From assembly GCF_037338445.1 (NCBI RefSeq), contig NZ_CP147838.1, forward strand, positions 1,860,001-1,924,000: a stretch of DNA of 64,000 nt, given 5' to 3'. The notes beneath the pieces were generated by a model. The model made no database searches and was not told the DNA's origin. It saw only the letters and a list, made by a program, of their open reading frames with translations. Position 1 is the first letter of the stretch. The number at the start of each line of letters is the position of its first letter. Source of the stretch: Salinibaculum sp. SYNS191 (GTDB lineage: Archaea > Halobacteriota > Halobacteria > Halobacteriales > Haloarculaceae). A program made the position numbers and the translations under genes. Below, one piece after another: positions 52,684 through 61,672 of the stretch.

Positions 52684-53502
52684 CTAGTAGAGGACCGTCT
52701 CGCTGTCGTAGGAGCCGAGGCGCCGGACCCAGCCGTCTGCGGTGATGTCCTCGACGTCCGAAAGCGCCTCTTGTGTGCGCTCCTCGTAGAGGCCGGCGGC
52801 GATGTCGATGTGGAAGACGTAGTCACCGAGGCGCTCGCCGCTGGGGCGGGACTCGACGCGGGTGAGGTTGATGTCGCGGTCGGCGAAGGGTTCGAGCATC
52901 TCCAGCAGGAGTCCCGGGCGGTCCTCGCTGGGGTAGACGATGAAGGAGGTCTTGCTGCCCGCTTCCGACCGCTCCGAGACCGGTGCGACCACCAGAAAGC
53001 GCGTGGCGTTCGAGGAGCGGTCCTGGATGTCCTCGGCGAGGACCTCCAGCGACTGGCCGTTGTCGGCGTTCGCGGGGTGGCCGATGCCGGCCACGGCCGG
53101 GTCCTCCCGGGCGCGCTGGACGCCGCGGGCGGTGGAGGCGACGGCTTCGAGTTCGGCGTCCGGGTAGTGCTCTTCGAGGTATCCCCGGCACTGCGCGAGC
53201 GCCTGGGCGTGGCTGGCGACGGTGTCGAAGTCCTCGCCCTGGGCCAGCAGCGCGTGGCGGATGGGCGTGATTATCTCTTTGACGACGGCGACGTCGTGCT
53301 CCGCGAAGGCGTCCATCGACTCCGTGACCGACCCCTCGATGCTGTTCTCGACCGGGACGACACCGCGGTCGTACGCCCCCTCCGCAATCGACTCGACGAT
53401 GGCCGTGACCGACTCGGTGAACTCGATGTCCTCGTCGTCGGCGACGGCGCTGGCCGCCCGGTGTGAGTAGGTTCCGGCCGGGCCCAGCGTGAGCACCTTC
53501 AT
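52684..53502 (-). CDS. pheA: Prephenate dehydratase (ACT-regulated)
   Basis: 272 residues. The catalytic part reads MKVLTLGPAGTYSHRAA, PVENSIEGSVTESMDAF and the conserved TRF motif NATRFLVV. The C-terminal ACT domain (about 190-272) holds the phenylalanine-binding ESRP motif (VESRPSGERLGDY). The enzyme decarboxylates and dehydrates prephenate to phenylpyruvate; feedback inhibition by phenylalanine is expected. The longer open reading upstream is not family-like. ATG 53502. Not in an obvious aromatic-amino-acid cluster here. Confidence 0.95.
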   Translation of the reverse strand: MKVLTLGPAGTYSHRAASAVADDEDIEFTESVTAIVESIAEGAYDRGVVPVENSIEGSVTESMDAFAEHDVAVVKEIITPIRHALLAQGEDFDTVASHAQALAQCRGYLEEHYPDAELEAVASTARGVQRAREDPAVAGIGHPANADNGQSLEVLAEDIQDRSSNATRFLVVAPVSERSEAGSKTSFIVYPSEDRPGLLLEMLEPFADRDINLTRVESRPSGERLGDYVFHIDIAAGLYEERTQEALSDVEDITADGWVRRLGSYDSETVLY

Positions 53503-53551
53503 ATCGGCCCCGTACTCCGGTGACGGGCAAAAGCGTCGTGGTTGGCGGCGC

Positions 53552-54556
53552 TCAGGACCCGTCCCACAGCAGCGGCAGGTAACGCCCGCGGACGCTACCC
53601 GCCGTCGGGACGGTCCCGACCCGGGTCCAGCCCTCGGCCCCGCGGCGCAGCAGCGTCCCCTGGTGGTTCGCCGCGACCGGGTCGCCGTCGACGACACACC
53701 AGCCGATGGCGACGGCCTCCGGCGTCGGCCAGTCGACGGGGTCGGCGGACTCGCCGTCGCGGGACGTGACCAGCACGTGGTCGTCGTCCTCGGCCCACGA
53801 GGAGGACGACGACGGGGCCACGCCGGCGTAGACGACGCCGTCGTGAACAACCGCCTCGCGGACGTACCGCTGGTCGTAGCCGGTGTCCAGGCGCGTCCAC
53901 GTCCGGCCAGCGTCGGTCGACCGGTAGAGGCCGCTGCCGGTCGAGGCGACGAACGTCTCGCTGTCGCCCAGCGCGACGTGGTGGATGTCGTCGGTGTGGG
54001 GCGCGTCGAACCCCTCGATGCGTCTGTCGTCCCACGTCTCCCCGCCGTCGTCGCTGACGTGGACGCCGCCGACCTCGACGCCGGCGACGATGCGGTCGGG
54101 GGCGTCGGGGTGGGTCCGGAGGCTGCGCACCTGCGCCACGCCGTCGTGGCGCGGGATGCCCCAGTCGGCGTTCGCTCGGAGTTGCCGGAACCCCTCGACT
54201 GCCGTCCAGTCGTCGGGGTCGGTCGGGACGCCGGCCGACCAGTCGGCGATGAACAGACCGGACGGGCGGGTGCCGGCGTAGACGCGCTCACCACCGGGAC
54301 TGGCCGTTACCGCGTATACCTGTTCCTCGGGAACAGGAAGGCGCTGCCAGTCGTCACCGTCAGGCGAGTGGTACAGGCCTGACTCGGACGTGGCGAAGAA
54401 GCCGTCGATGCCGTCGAAGACGGCAACCCGGTACACCTGCTCGGCGTCGAGTACCTTCTCGGCAGTCGTCTCCCCCGGTTCGGGGACGCCAGCGATGCGA
54501 TAGACGCCGTCGTCGCTGCCAGCGTAGAGCATGTCTCGACCGTCTATCCCAGCCAT
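53552..54556 (-). CDS. Sialidase/BNR-type beta-propeller protein
   Basis: 334 residues with repeated BNR-like Asp-box motifs: SGLYHSPDGDDWQRLPVPE, VHVSDDGGETWDDRRIEG and SGLYRSTDAGRTWTRLDTG, recurring every 50-70 residues. No signal peptide is seen, so it is probably cytoplasmic. Related proteins in haloarchaea are annotated as HVO_0234-type beta-propellers. It is a scaffold for protein interaction or for glycan/ligand binding; no active site was recognised. ATG 54556. A conserved location next to trm1 would be worth checking. Confidence 0.75.
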   Translation of the reverse strand: MAGIDGRDMLYAGSDDGVYRIAGVPEPGETTAEKVLDAEQVYRVAVFDGIDGFFATSESGLYHSPDGDDWQRLPVPEEQVYAVTASPGGERVYAGTRPSGLFIADWSAGVPTDPDDWTAVEGFRQLRANADWGIPRHDGVAQVRSLRTHPDAPDRIVAGVEVGGVHVSDDGGETWDDRRIEGFDAPHTDDIHHVALGDSETFVASTGSGLYRSTDAGRTWTRLDTGYDQRYVREAVVHDGVVYAGVAPSSSSSWAEDDDHVLVTSRDGESADPVDWPTPEAVAIGWCVVDGDPVAANHQGTLLRRGAEGWTRVGTVPTAGSVRGRYLPLLWDGS

Positions 54557-54663
54557 ATTGTCGGTTTGGGTAACTCAAAGACGCGCCACACCGACAGACT
54601 GGACGGTGATGCCAGGGCCACGGGCGCGTGCCAGGGACGAACAGGGCTGCCGCGGTGCCGTAA

Positions 54664-55011
54664 CTAGAGGAAATCGCGGACGTCAGAGTACCACATGTCG
54701 TGGTCGTCAGTCTCGCCGATGGCCTCGGCGATGCGGACGGCGATGGCGTGCCAGCACAGCTGGTCGGGGTCGGCGGCGTCGAGGTTGTACTCCGAGTCCT
54801 TGCAGGTACAGCCGTCGTCCTCGACGATGTACTCGTCCTCGTAGCCGACGACGACGGTGAAATCGCGGTAGGACTTGACCCGACCCTCGGCGACGGCCTC
54901 GATGGCCTGCTGGCCGCGGTCGCCGTGGGTCGCGATGAGACGGTCGACTACGGCCGGGGTGAGTTCCCCCGCTGCTTCGAGGTCGCCGTACCACTCGTCG
55001 ACCGCTGTCAC
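54664..55011 (-). CDS. SWIM zinc-finger domain protein
   Basis: 115 residues from GTG 55011, about 28-35 bases after a TATA-like GGGATTTTGTCG on the minus strand. The zinc motif is [21 protein letters not shown] (CxC then C-x-H), the SWIM signature, in the middle third; the rest is acidic and helix-rich. SWIM domains bind DNA or protein and occur with recombination factors and some helicases. The partner is unknown. Longer reading upstream on the minus strand crosses the promoter and is rejected. Confidence 0.78.
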   Translation of the reverse strand: MTAVDEWYGDLEAAGELTPAVVDRLIATHGDRGQQAIEAVAEGRVKSYRDFTVVVGYEDEYIVEDDGCTCKDSEYNLDAADPDQLCWHAIAVRIAEAIGETDDHDMWYSDVRDFL

Positions 55012-55087
55012 GCCCCGAACTTGGCGAGGGCGCGACAAAATCCCGTCGGTGCCGGGAGCGGACCCACCGATTCGCGAGCGACGGCGG

Positions 55088-55100
55088 AGCTTTATATCGG
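55088..55100 (+). promoter_or_regulatory. TATA box on the plus strand without an adjacent gene
   Basis: GAGCTTTATATCGG is a strong TATA/BRE-like match, 185 bases before the trm1 ATG. The trm1 gene has its own, closer candidate (TCGCTTTTCGCC, about 55250-55261), so this box may drive the structured stretch that follows. Confidence 0.55.
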
Positions 55101-55117
55101 AGCAGGCGACCAGCCCT

Positions 55118-55230
55118 GCGCGTGACCTGACGAGTCGCTGCGGAGCGGGACGCGGGAGTCCGGCACGACGCTCCGCAGTCGAACCGGTGGGGCGGCCACC
55201 GACGGTGCCGGCTGTACGCCATCCGGGCCG
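55118..55230 (+). ncRNA. Candidate structured RNA upstream of trm1
   Basis: Starting about 25 bases after the TATA box, the sequence has a 10-bp perfect stem CTGCGGAGCG (55138-55147) with CGCTCCGCAG (55169-55178), enclosing a GGAC...GTCC inner hairpin. A second hairpin GGTGG...CCACC follows (about 55187-55200), then the stretch CGACGGTGCCGGCTG. Reading frames here are short and interrupted. It is not a tRNA. A guide RNA or a trm1 leader are both possible; sequence alone cannot decide. Confidence 0.4.
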
Positions 55231-55282
55231 AGTGACGACCCCAGAGCGTGTCGCTTTTCGCCGTCGCCGTCGGAGAGCGGGT

Positions 55283-56386
55283 ATGCGCGTCGACGAGGGC
55301 AACGTCGCGGTCGAGGTCCCCGAACAGGACGGCGATAGCGTCGGCGACGACGTCTTCTTCAACCCGGTCCAGGAACTCAACCGCGACGTGACCGTCGCCG
55401 CGTTGCGGGCCTACCGCGACCGCGAACCGCGCGCGGGGACGTACCTGGATGCGACGGCCGCCAGCGGCATCCGCGGCGTTCGCGCCGCCGCGGAGGGGTG
55501 GGACGTGACCTGCGCGGACATCGACCCCGAGGCCATCGCCCTCTGTGAGGACAACCTCGCACGCAACGACCTCGACGGGTGCGTCGTCCACCGCGACGCG
55601 AACCCGCTGCTCCACGAGGACTACTTCGACGTGGTGGACGTCGACCCCTTCGGGACCCCCATCCCCTTCGTCGACGCCGCCTGCCAGGGGACGCGCAACC
55701 TCCTCTGTGTCACGGCGACTGACACCGCGCCGCTGTGTGGCGCGCACTTCGAGAGCGGCGTCCGCAGCTACAGCGCGGTCCCGCGGAACACGGAGTACCA
55801 CGCCGAAATGGGCGTCCGCATCCTCCTGTCGGCGCTTGCCCGGACCGCCGCCCGCTACGACGTGGCGGCCACGCCGATTCTCACCCACGCCACGAAGCAC
55901 TACGTCCGGACCTACCTGGAACTCGACCGCGGCGCGAAGGTTGCCAACGCCGCCATCGACGAACTGGGGTACATCCACCACTGCGAGCACTGCCTGCGCC
56001 GGGAGACAGAGGACGGGCTCATCGCCCATCCGCCGGAGGCGTGCCCGGAGTGTGGCCACCACATCCAGACCGCGGGGCCGGTCTGGCTCGGGCCGACACA
56101 CGACCCCGCGTTCGTCGCGACGGTCCGCGAGTCTGTGACCGACGAGATGGGAACCGCGGACCGGGCCGTGGACCTGCTGGAGACGCTCGAGGCGGAACTC
56201 CCGGAGCCGACCCACTACGACCAGCACCGCCTGTGCAAGCGGTGGGGGCGGGGTGCCTCCGCGATGGACGAGTTCCTCGCGGACCTGCGGGCCGCGGGCT
56301 ACGAGGCGTCGCGGACGCACTACGGCGGGACGACGTTCAAAACGACCGCGTCGGTCACGGAGATGCGGGCGGCGACGGGCGACTAG
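55283..56386 (+). CDS. trm1: tRNA (guanine-26 N2) dimethyltransferase Trm1
   Basis: 367 residues from ATG 55283. SAM-binding motif [20 protein letters not shown], catalytic-region [20 protein letters not shown] and the C-terminal zinc-type Cys pairs CEHCLRR and CPECGHH. Trm1 makes m2,2G26 in many tRNAs using S-adenosylmethionine. A GTG 17 codons upstream is in frame but would put the start at the TATA-like box. Overlaps the convergent membrane protein gene by 4 bases. Confidence 0.94.
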   Translation: MRVDEGNVAVEVPEQDGDSVGDDVFFNPVQELNRDVTVAALRAYRDREPRAGTYLDATAASGIRGVRAAAEGWDVTCADIDPEAIALCEDNLARNDLDGCVVHRDANPLLHEDYFDVVDVDPFGTPIPFVDAACQGTRNLLCVTATDTAPLCGAHFESGVRSYSAVPRNTEYHAEMGVRILLSALARTAARYDVAATPILTHATKHYVRTYLELDRGAKVANAAIDELGYIHHCEHCLRRETEDGLIAHPPEACPECGHHIQTAGPVWLGPTHDPAFVATVRESVTDEMGTADRAVDLLETLEAELPEPTHYDQHRLCKRWGRGASAMDEFLADLRAAGYEASRTHYGGTTFKTTASVTEMRAATGD

Positions 56387-56769
56387 GCGGCCACCCCGAC
56401 GCGCCCGAGCAGCGAGTAGACGAGCCGGTAGACCGGCCGGAGGAAGTAGTTCACCATGCCCGCCAGGCCGACCAGCCCACCGAGGGCCTGGAGTTCGGCC
56501 GGCGTCGCGTCGGGCGCGACCAGCACGACGAGGGCGGCGACGAGCGGGCCGACCCACAGCACCGCCCCGTAGTGACCGACGTCGTGACCGACGACCACGG
56601 GTGCTGTCGCGAGCGCGTCCCGCGCGGCGAAGAGCACGCCGGCGAGTCCCGCAAAGAGGACGGCGAGCAGCAGCGAGCCACCGACGCCGGCGACGCCCGC
56701 ACCGACGAGCGCGACGCTCGCGGCCACCAGGACGACGGTCAGCCGGAACGTCTCGGTCTTCCAGTCCAT
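56383..56769 (-). CDS. Four-segment membrane protein of unknown function
   Basis: 128 residues with four hydrophobic segments ([77 protein letters not shown]). No family hallmark was recognised. Convergent with trm1 (4-base overlap). It may be a haloarchaeal-specific protein. Confidence 0.6.
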   Translation of the reverse strand: MDWKTETFRLTVVLVAASVALVGAGVAGVGGSLLLAVLFAGLAGVLFAARDALATAPVVVGHDVGHYGAVLWVGPLVAALVVLVAPDATPAELQALGGLVGLAGMVNYFLRPVYRLVYSLLGRVGVAA

Positions 56770-56860
56770 ACCCGGTGCTCGCTCTCGCCCGCCTAAGTGG
56801 TTTCGAGGGAGGCCAGCGGCGGCCCGGAGCTATTTGGTCGCGTCGGTCGCACTCGTGGAC

Positions 56861-58099
56861 GTGACACAGAACGCACGGCCCGCCGACCTGGCCCGGTCGC
56901 TGGTGGGCGTCGTACGCGACCAGCAGTTGAGCTTCCTCGCGGCGGCGATCGCCTACTACGCCTTCGTATCGGTGTTCCCGCTGACGCTGGTGGCGCTGGC
57001 AGTCACCTCGGCGGTGGCCGGACAGACGTTCGCGACGGAGGTCGTCGCGCTGGCGAGTGGCCTGCTGACAGACCAGGCCGCGTCGCTGCTCGAGGACGCA
57101 CTCACGAGCAGCGCCGGCCGCAGCGAGGCGACGGTCGTCGGTCTGGGGGTGCTCCTGTGGAGTTCGCTGCGGGTGTTCCGCAGCCTCGACATCGCGTTCG
57201 CCCGGGTCTACGAAATCGACGCACCGCCGTCACTGCGCTCCCAGGTCCAGGACGCGCTGCTCGTGCTCGTGACCATCGCGCTGGCACTCGCCGCGACGGT
57301 CGTCGTCGGCCCCCGTGCAGAGGCCGCGTTCAGGCCACTGGCGGGTATCGTCTCGGTACTGGTGCTCCTCGCCACGCTCGTCGCCGTCTTCCTGCCCGTG
57401 TACTACGTCTTCCCGGACTGCGAGATGACCGTCGGCGAGGCGCTGCCCGGTGCGGTGTTCGCCGCCGGCGGGTGGGTCCTGTTGAGCACCGGCTTCAGCG
57501 TCTACGCCGAGCAGGCGCCGACGTTTCAGCTGTACGGGCTCATCGGCGGTGTGTTGCTCGCACTGACGTGGTTCTACCTGGGCGGACTGCTCCTGCTCCT
57601 GGGAGCGGCACTGAACGCCGTGCTCGCGGGCCGGCGAGACCGGCAACTACAACAGGAACCGCTTCGAGATAGGAGACGACCGATGAGTGATTCGGAGTCG
57701 TCGCCGGAGGACGGCGACGGGGTGACAACAATCGAGCCGGAACCGGTCGACTACGGGGACCTCGCGGAGTTGCGCGAGGAGCTCGACCGGTTCGAGGAGG
57801 AGATAGAGGAGCGAACGGTCCACAGGGACGAACTGGAGTCGGACCTCAAGCAGTACGTCCGCAGGCGACTCAGACGCGGGAAGGCACGCGGCTGGGGGCC
57901 GTACCTCGTCCTGCTGTACGGGACGGCAATGACCCTGGGCGCGTTCTACTTCCTGGACGGCGTCTGGGCCATCCTCGCGATGATCGTCGTGTGGCTGTCG
58001 ACGCTCGGACTGTACGTCCTGATGCTCATGGTCGGCGTAACGCTGAACGTCGCCGACGTCCCGGGCCGTCTGCTCGATACACTACGCAATCTGCGGTAA
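56861..58099 (+). CDS. YihY/BrkB-family membrane protein with C-terminal extension
   Basis: 412 residues from GTG 56861 (TTG 56834 or GTG 56855 are alternatives; GCTATTT lies about 26-30 bases before 56861). N-terminal part (about 1-270) is the YihY/UPF0761 domain: QQLSFLAAAIAYYAFVSVFP, IGGVLLALTWFYLGGLLLLL and AALNAVLAG. After a basic turn the ORF continues through MSDSESSPEDGDG, a coiled coil (about 295-330; LAELREELDRFEEEIEER) and two further membrane segments. The internal ATG at 57683 is preceded by GGAG at 8 bases, as if a separate gene had been fused. Function unknown. Confidence 0.8.
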   Translation: MTQNARPADLARSLVGVVRDQQLSFLAAAIAYYAFVSVFPLTLVALAVTSAVAGQTFATEVVALASGLLTDQAASLLEDALTSSAGRSEATVVGLGVLLWSSLRVFRSLDIAFARVYEIDAPPSLRSQVQDALLVLVTIALALAATVVVGPRAEAAFRPLAGIVSVLVLLATLVAVFLPVYYVFPDCEMTVGEALPGAVFAAGGWVLLSTGFSVYAEQAPTFQLYGLIGGVLLALTWFYLGGLLLLLGAALNAVLAGRRDRQLQQEPLRDRRRPMSDSESSPEDGDGVTTIEPEPVDYGDLAELREELDRFEEEIEERTVHRDELESDLKQYVRRRLRRGKARGWGPYLVLLYGTAMTLGAFYFLDGVWAILAMIVVWLSTLGLYVLMLMVGVTLNVADVPGRLLDTLRNLR

Positions 58100-58135
58100 C
58101 CCCGTCGTCCGGCAAAAAAGTTCGCGAAGGTCGCC

Positions 58136-59488
58136 TCAGTACTTCTCCAGGTAGCGGTCGATCTCCCACTGGGAGACGTCGACCAGGTACTCCTGGAACT
58201 CCTGGTTTTTCGCCTCGACGAACTTCTCGCCGACGTGCGGGCCGAGGGCGTCCAGGATGACCTCGTCCTTCTCGAGTTCGTCGACGGCCTCGCCCAGGTT
58301 CTCGGGCAGGGTGTCGATGCCGTACTCCTCGCGTTTCTCCTCGTCGAAGTCGTAGATGTTCTCGCGGACCGGGTCGGGGCAGTCGAGGTCGTTCTCGATG
58401 CCGTCGAGGCCGGCGTGAATCATCACGGCGAAGGCGAGGTAGGGGTTACACGAGGGGTCCGGCGAGCGTAGCTCGATGCGGCTCGCGGCGGGCGTCCGCG
58501 CGGCCGGCTTGCGGATGAGCGCGGAGCGGTTGACGTCGGACCACGCGATGTAGACCGGGGCCTCGTAGCCGGGAACGAGTCGCTTGTAGCTGTTGACCGT
58601 CGGGTTGCAGACCGCCGTGATGGCGGGCGCGTGTTCGAGGATGCCCGCGATGAACTTCCGGGCGGTCTCGGAGAGGTTGAACTCGCCGTCGTCGTCGTGG
58701 AAGGCGTTCTCGCCGTCCTGGAACAGCGACAGGTGCGTGTGCATGCCCGACCCGTTGATGCGCGGAATCGGCTTGGGCATGAACGTCGCGTGCAGGTCGT
58801 GTTCGGCCGCGATGGCCCGGACGACCGACCGGAACGTCCCGACGTTGTCGGCCGTCGAGAGCGCGTCGTCGTACGTGAAGTTGATCTCGTGCTGACCCTC
58901 AGCGACCTCGTGGTGGCTGGCCTCGACCTCGAAGCCCATCTCCTCGAGGCCGTAGATGATGTCACCGCGGACGTCCTGTGCGAGGTCCTTCGGCGCGAGG
59001 TCGAAGTACCCGCCGGAGTCGTGGGTCGTCGTCGTCGCGTTGCCGTTCTCGTCTTCTTCGAACAGGAAGAACTCGGGTTCCGGCGCGGCGTTGACCTGGT
59101 AGCCGAGGTCGTTCGCGCGGTCGATAGCGTCCTGCAGGACGAGCCGCGGGTCGCCGGTGAACGGCTTGTCTGTGGTCGTGTCGTGGACGTCACAGATGAG
59201 GCGAGCGCTGGTGACTTTCTCGCTGTTGCGCCACGGGAGCACGGCGAACGTCGTCGGGTCCGGTTCGAGACGCATGTCCGACTCCTGGATGCGGACGAAT
59301 CCGTCGATGGAGGAGCCGTCGAAGTAGATGCCCTCCGTGAACGCTTTCTCCGCCTGCTCGGCCGGGATAGAGACGTTCTTGACTGTGCCCAGAATGTCCG
59401 TAAACTGCAACCTGAGGAAGTCTACGTCTTTCTCCTCGATCTCGTCGAGGACCCCCTCTGCTTCCGAAGATAGGTTTTCGCTTGTCAT
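58136..59488 (-). CDS. glnA: Glutamine synthetase, type I
   Basis: 450 residues from ATG 59488. GSI motifs: the N-terminal [30 protein letters not shown] at the active-site start, [12 protein letters not shown] (ATP/glutamate site) and [10 protein letters not shown] followed by [19 protein letters not shown]. It makes glutamine from glutamate, ammonia and ATP and is the main assimilation enzyme at low ammonium. Divergently transcribed from lrp with a 125-base gap holding a short palindrome. Haloarchaeal Lrp has been linked to glnA control. Confidence 0.97.
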   Translation of the reverse strand: MTSENLSSEAEGVLDEIEEKDVDFLRLQFTDILGTVKNVSIPAEQAEKAFTEGIYFDGSSIDGFVRIQESDMRLEPDPTTFAVLPWRNSEKVTSARLICDVHDTTTDKPFTGDPRLVLQDAIDRANDLGYQVNAAPEPEFFLFEEDENGNATTTTHDSGGYFDLAPKDLAQDVRGDIIYGLEEMGFEVEASHHEVAEGQHEINFTYDDALSTADNVGTFRSVVRAIAAEHDLHATFMPKPIPRINGSGMHTHLSLFQDGENAFHDDDGEFNLSETARKFIAGILEHAPAITAVCNPTVNSYKRLVPGYEAPVYIAWSDVNRSALIRKPAARTPAASRIELRSPDPSCNPYLAFAVMIHAGLDGIENDLDCPDPVRENIYDFDEEKREEYGIDTLPENLGEAVDELEKDEVILDALGPHVGEKFVEAKNQEFQEYLVDVSQWEIDRYLEKY

Positions 59489-59613
59489 CTTTCGACGTGT
59501 CAGAGGGCGTGCCGCTATCACAAAAACCCTCCTATTTTGCGCAAATCTTGCACTCTACCCCCAGAATTGGATATTCGTAAAATTATAATATGTGGAGTTC
59601 GTTGGTGTAATTG
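59489..59613. promoter_or_regulatory. Shared glnA-lrp promoter region with palindrome
   Basis: The palindrome TTTGCGCAAA (59536-59545) lies about 48 bases before the glnA start on its own strand, between the two genes. A TATA-like AATTATAATATG (59581-59592) fits the lrp start. GTTTTTGTGAT (minus strand) could serve glnA. A site for the Lrp protein is inferred from the gene pair and the palindrome. Confidence 0.5.
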
Positions 59614-60069
59614 ATGACGTACGAAAATCTGGACCGAAAGTTGGTGAATGCACTTCTGGGAGACGGCCGCGCGAGCCTCCGCAGCCTGGCCGAGGAACTG
59701 GACGTGTCGGTCACGACCGTCTCGAACCACCTCTCGGACCTCGAGGAGGAGGGTATCATCGAAGGATACACACCGAAGGTCAACTACGACAAGCTCGGCT
59801 ACGACGTGACGGCCATCCTCCAGCTGAAAGTCGAGGGTAGCGCCCTGCAGGACGTCACGGAGGACCTGCGCGAGCACCGTCAGATGGTCACCGTCTACGA
59901 GGTCACCGGCGACCACGACATCATCGCCGTCGGGAAGTTCACCGACACCGACGACATGAACGACGAAATCAAGACGCTGCTGAACGACCCCGAAATCAAG
60001 GAGTCCAACACGAGCGTCGTCCTCAACGCCGCGAAGGAACACGAGCAGTTCACGCTGGAACTCGAGTAG
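59614..60069 (+). CDS. lrp: Lrp/AsnC-family transcriptional regulator
   Basis: 151 residues. HTH part (about 1-55): [20 protein letters not shown] and [19 protein letters not shown]-terminal RAM ligand-binding domain (about 65-145; [33 protein letters not shown]). It likely senses glutamine or another amino acid and controls the divergent glnA. A TTG at 59611 is in frame but ATG 59614 is preferred. Confidence 0.92.
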   Translation: MTYENLDRKLVNALLGDGRASLRSLAEELDVSVTTVSNHLSDLEEEGIIEGYTPKVNYDKLGYDVTAILQLKVEGSALQDVTEDLREHRQMVTVYEVTGDHDIIAVGKFTDTDDMNDEIKTLLNDPEIKESNTSVVLNAAKEHEQFTLELE

Positions 60070-60100
60070 CCGACTGCGCAGACAGCGCGCGTCTGCCACC

Positions 60101-60120
60101 CGTCTGACATACGTTCTTGA
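60101..60120 (+). promoter_or_regulatory. Shared upstream motif, first kinase-like gene
   Basis: CGTCTGACATACGTTCTTGA ends 23 bases before the ATG at 60144. A matching CGTCTGACGCACCTTCTTGA ends 23 bases before the ATG of the second kinase-like gene (61630-61649). 17 of 20 positions agree. The spacing is that of a TATA box in leaderless genes but the sequence is not TATA-like. Confidence 0.5.
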
Positions 60121-60143
60121 TGCTGTAGTCGCGAGAGCACTGT

Positions 60144-61625
60144 ATGGCGACCGAGGGGGAGTACCGACCCGGACAGAGCCAGTCCGCCGCGGCGGCCGAC
60201 GACGGGACGGAGCCAGCCGTAGCCCTCCTCGCGCCCTCCATGCTCGCCGGCCTCGACGCCGACGACCCGCAGACGACGCACACGGCCGGCTACGGCCTGT
60301 TCGTGCTGGCGAGCGCCCACGACACGGCGGCGGCGTCGCTCGCGGAGGACCTCGTCGCCCGCCTGGCAGCAGACGACTCCCGCCGGGACGTCTGTCGCAC
60401 CCTCGCTGCGATTCGGCGCGTCGACGACGAGGCCGTCCGGCAGGCGCTGCTGGCGGCGACCAGCCACGACCGGGCGCGGGACCTCTACGGCCGGATTCGG
60501 GACGCGGAGCCGTGGGACCCGCCACGGCCGCTGTCCGCCGACGGTGGCAGCCACGCCGAGTACCTCACCGCCTTCCGGCAGGTCGTCCGCCCCGACGACC
60601 CCGACACCGTCGACCGGACAGCCGACCCCGGCGACGGTCCGACCGAAGTGGAAATCCGCGAGGGCGACCCCGCGGACGACGACGCCAGTGACGAGTCGGA
60701 CGGGAGCGACGTGAACGTGAACGCGACCGGGCCGGGGGACGCCGGCGGGTCGGTGCAGACCAAACGGGACCGCATCGAACAGGCCGCGGCGTCGGAGACG
60801 TTCCAGGCCATCGCCCGGGAGAGCGGGTTCGACGACCTGACCGTCGTCGCCCCCGAGACCGAGCGGCGGTACGCGAACGTACTCCGCGCGCGGGCTCGCG
60901 CAGGCGACACCGAACGCGGCGTCGCGGTCCGGCTGTTGCACACGCCCGGCGAGGGACGCTTCGACGGGCTGGCGGATCAGTTGCGCGCGTGGGCGCGGTT
61001 GGTCGAGGCGCCCGGCATCGTCACCGTCGTCGACTGGGGGACGACGCCCCGGCCGTGGATCGCGACGGAGTACGTCGAGGAGACGCTGGCCCGTCGCGGC
61101 CGACTCGCTCCCGCGGCGGCGCTGAAACACGCGCGGGCGCTGACCGGCGCGCTCGTCCAGTTGCACCAGCAGGACGTGGTCCACGGCGCCGTCGACCCCC
61201 GGAACGTCGCGTACGCGGCGGACACCCTCGAAGAGCGCCGGCCGATGCTCGACAACGCCGGCCTCATCGGCGTCTACCGTCAGACGTTCGACCCGGCCGA
61301 CTACCTCGACCCCCGCTACGCCGCTCCCGAGTACTTCGACAGCCAGTACGGCCGGCTCGACCACGCGACCGACATCTACCAGCTCGGTATGGTCGTCTAC
61401 CGGCTCTGTGCCGGCCGGCACCCCTTCGACGGGAGCTACGGCGAGATACGCGAGGGAGTCCTGAACGACCGCCCGCCGGCGGCCACCGACTGCACGCCCG
61501 CACTGCCCGACGCCGTCGACGAGGTCCTCGCCAAGGCCACGGCAAAGCAGAAGCTCACCCGGTACGAGACGGCCCACGCCTTCCACCAGGACCTCTGTCG
61601 CATCTGCGAGGCCGTCCTCGACTGA
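60144..61625 (+). CDS. Kinase-fold protein lacking catalytic residues (pseudokinase), first of a pair
   Basis: 493 residues. The N-terminal half (about 1-110) is a helical alanine-rich region (LLAPSMLAGLDADDP, AVRQALLAATSHDRARDLY), followed by an acidic linker. The kinase-fold part (about 225-493) shows APEYFDSQYG, TDIYQLGMVVYRLCAGRHPF and DEVLAKATAKQKLTRYETAH. The usual Gly loop is not visible; the beta-3 Lys is replaced by Arg263 (VAVRLL); HRD reads HGA (347-349), so the catalytic Asp is Ala; the DFG site reads DNAG (370-373). It therefore probably binds without phosphorylating. It shares layout and an upstream motif with the next gene. Confidence 0.8.
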   Translation: MATEGEYRPGQSQSAAAADDGTEPAVALLAPSMLAGLDADDPQTTHTAGYGLFVLASAHDTAAASLAEDLVARLAADDSRRDVCRTLAAIRRVDDEAVRQALLAATSHDRARDLYGRIRDAEPWDPPRPLSADGGSHAEYLTAFRQVVRPDDPDTVDRTADPGDGPTEVEIREGDPADDDASDESDGSDVNVNATGPGDAGGSVQTKRDRIEQAAASETFQAIARESGFDDLTVVAPETERRYANVLRARARAGDTERGVAVRLLHTPGEGRFDGLADQLRAWARLVEAPGIVTVVDWGTTPRPWIATEYVEETLARRGRLAPAAALKHARALTGALVQLHQQDVVHGAVDPRNVAYAADTLEERRPMLDNAGLIGVYRQTFDPADYLDPRYAAPEYFDSQYGRLDHATDIYQLGMVVYRLCAGRHPFDGSYGEIREGVLNDRPPAATDCTPALPDAVDEVLAKATAKQKLTRYETAHAFHQDLCRICEAVLD

Positions 61626-61629
61626 CGGG

Positions 61630-61649
61630 CGTCTGACGCACCTTCTTGA
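61630..61649 (+). promoter_or_regulatory. Shared upstream motif, second kinase-like gene
   Basis: CGTCTGACGCACCTTCTTGA, the counterpart of 60101-60120, 23 bases before ATG 61673. It starts 5 bases after the stop of the first gene, so each gene may have its own promoter. Confidence 0.5.
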
Positions 61650-61672
61650 CGGCGGCGCGGCAACGAGGGGCC

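Noticed and set aside
55118..55230. The structured stretch before trm1 as a tRNA gene
   Set aside because: No T-loop (GTTCRAAYC), no acceptor stem or cloverleaf could be drawn.
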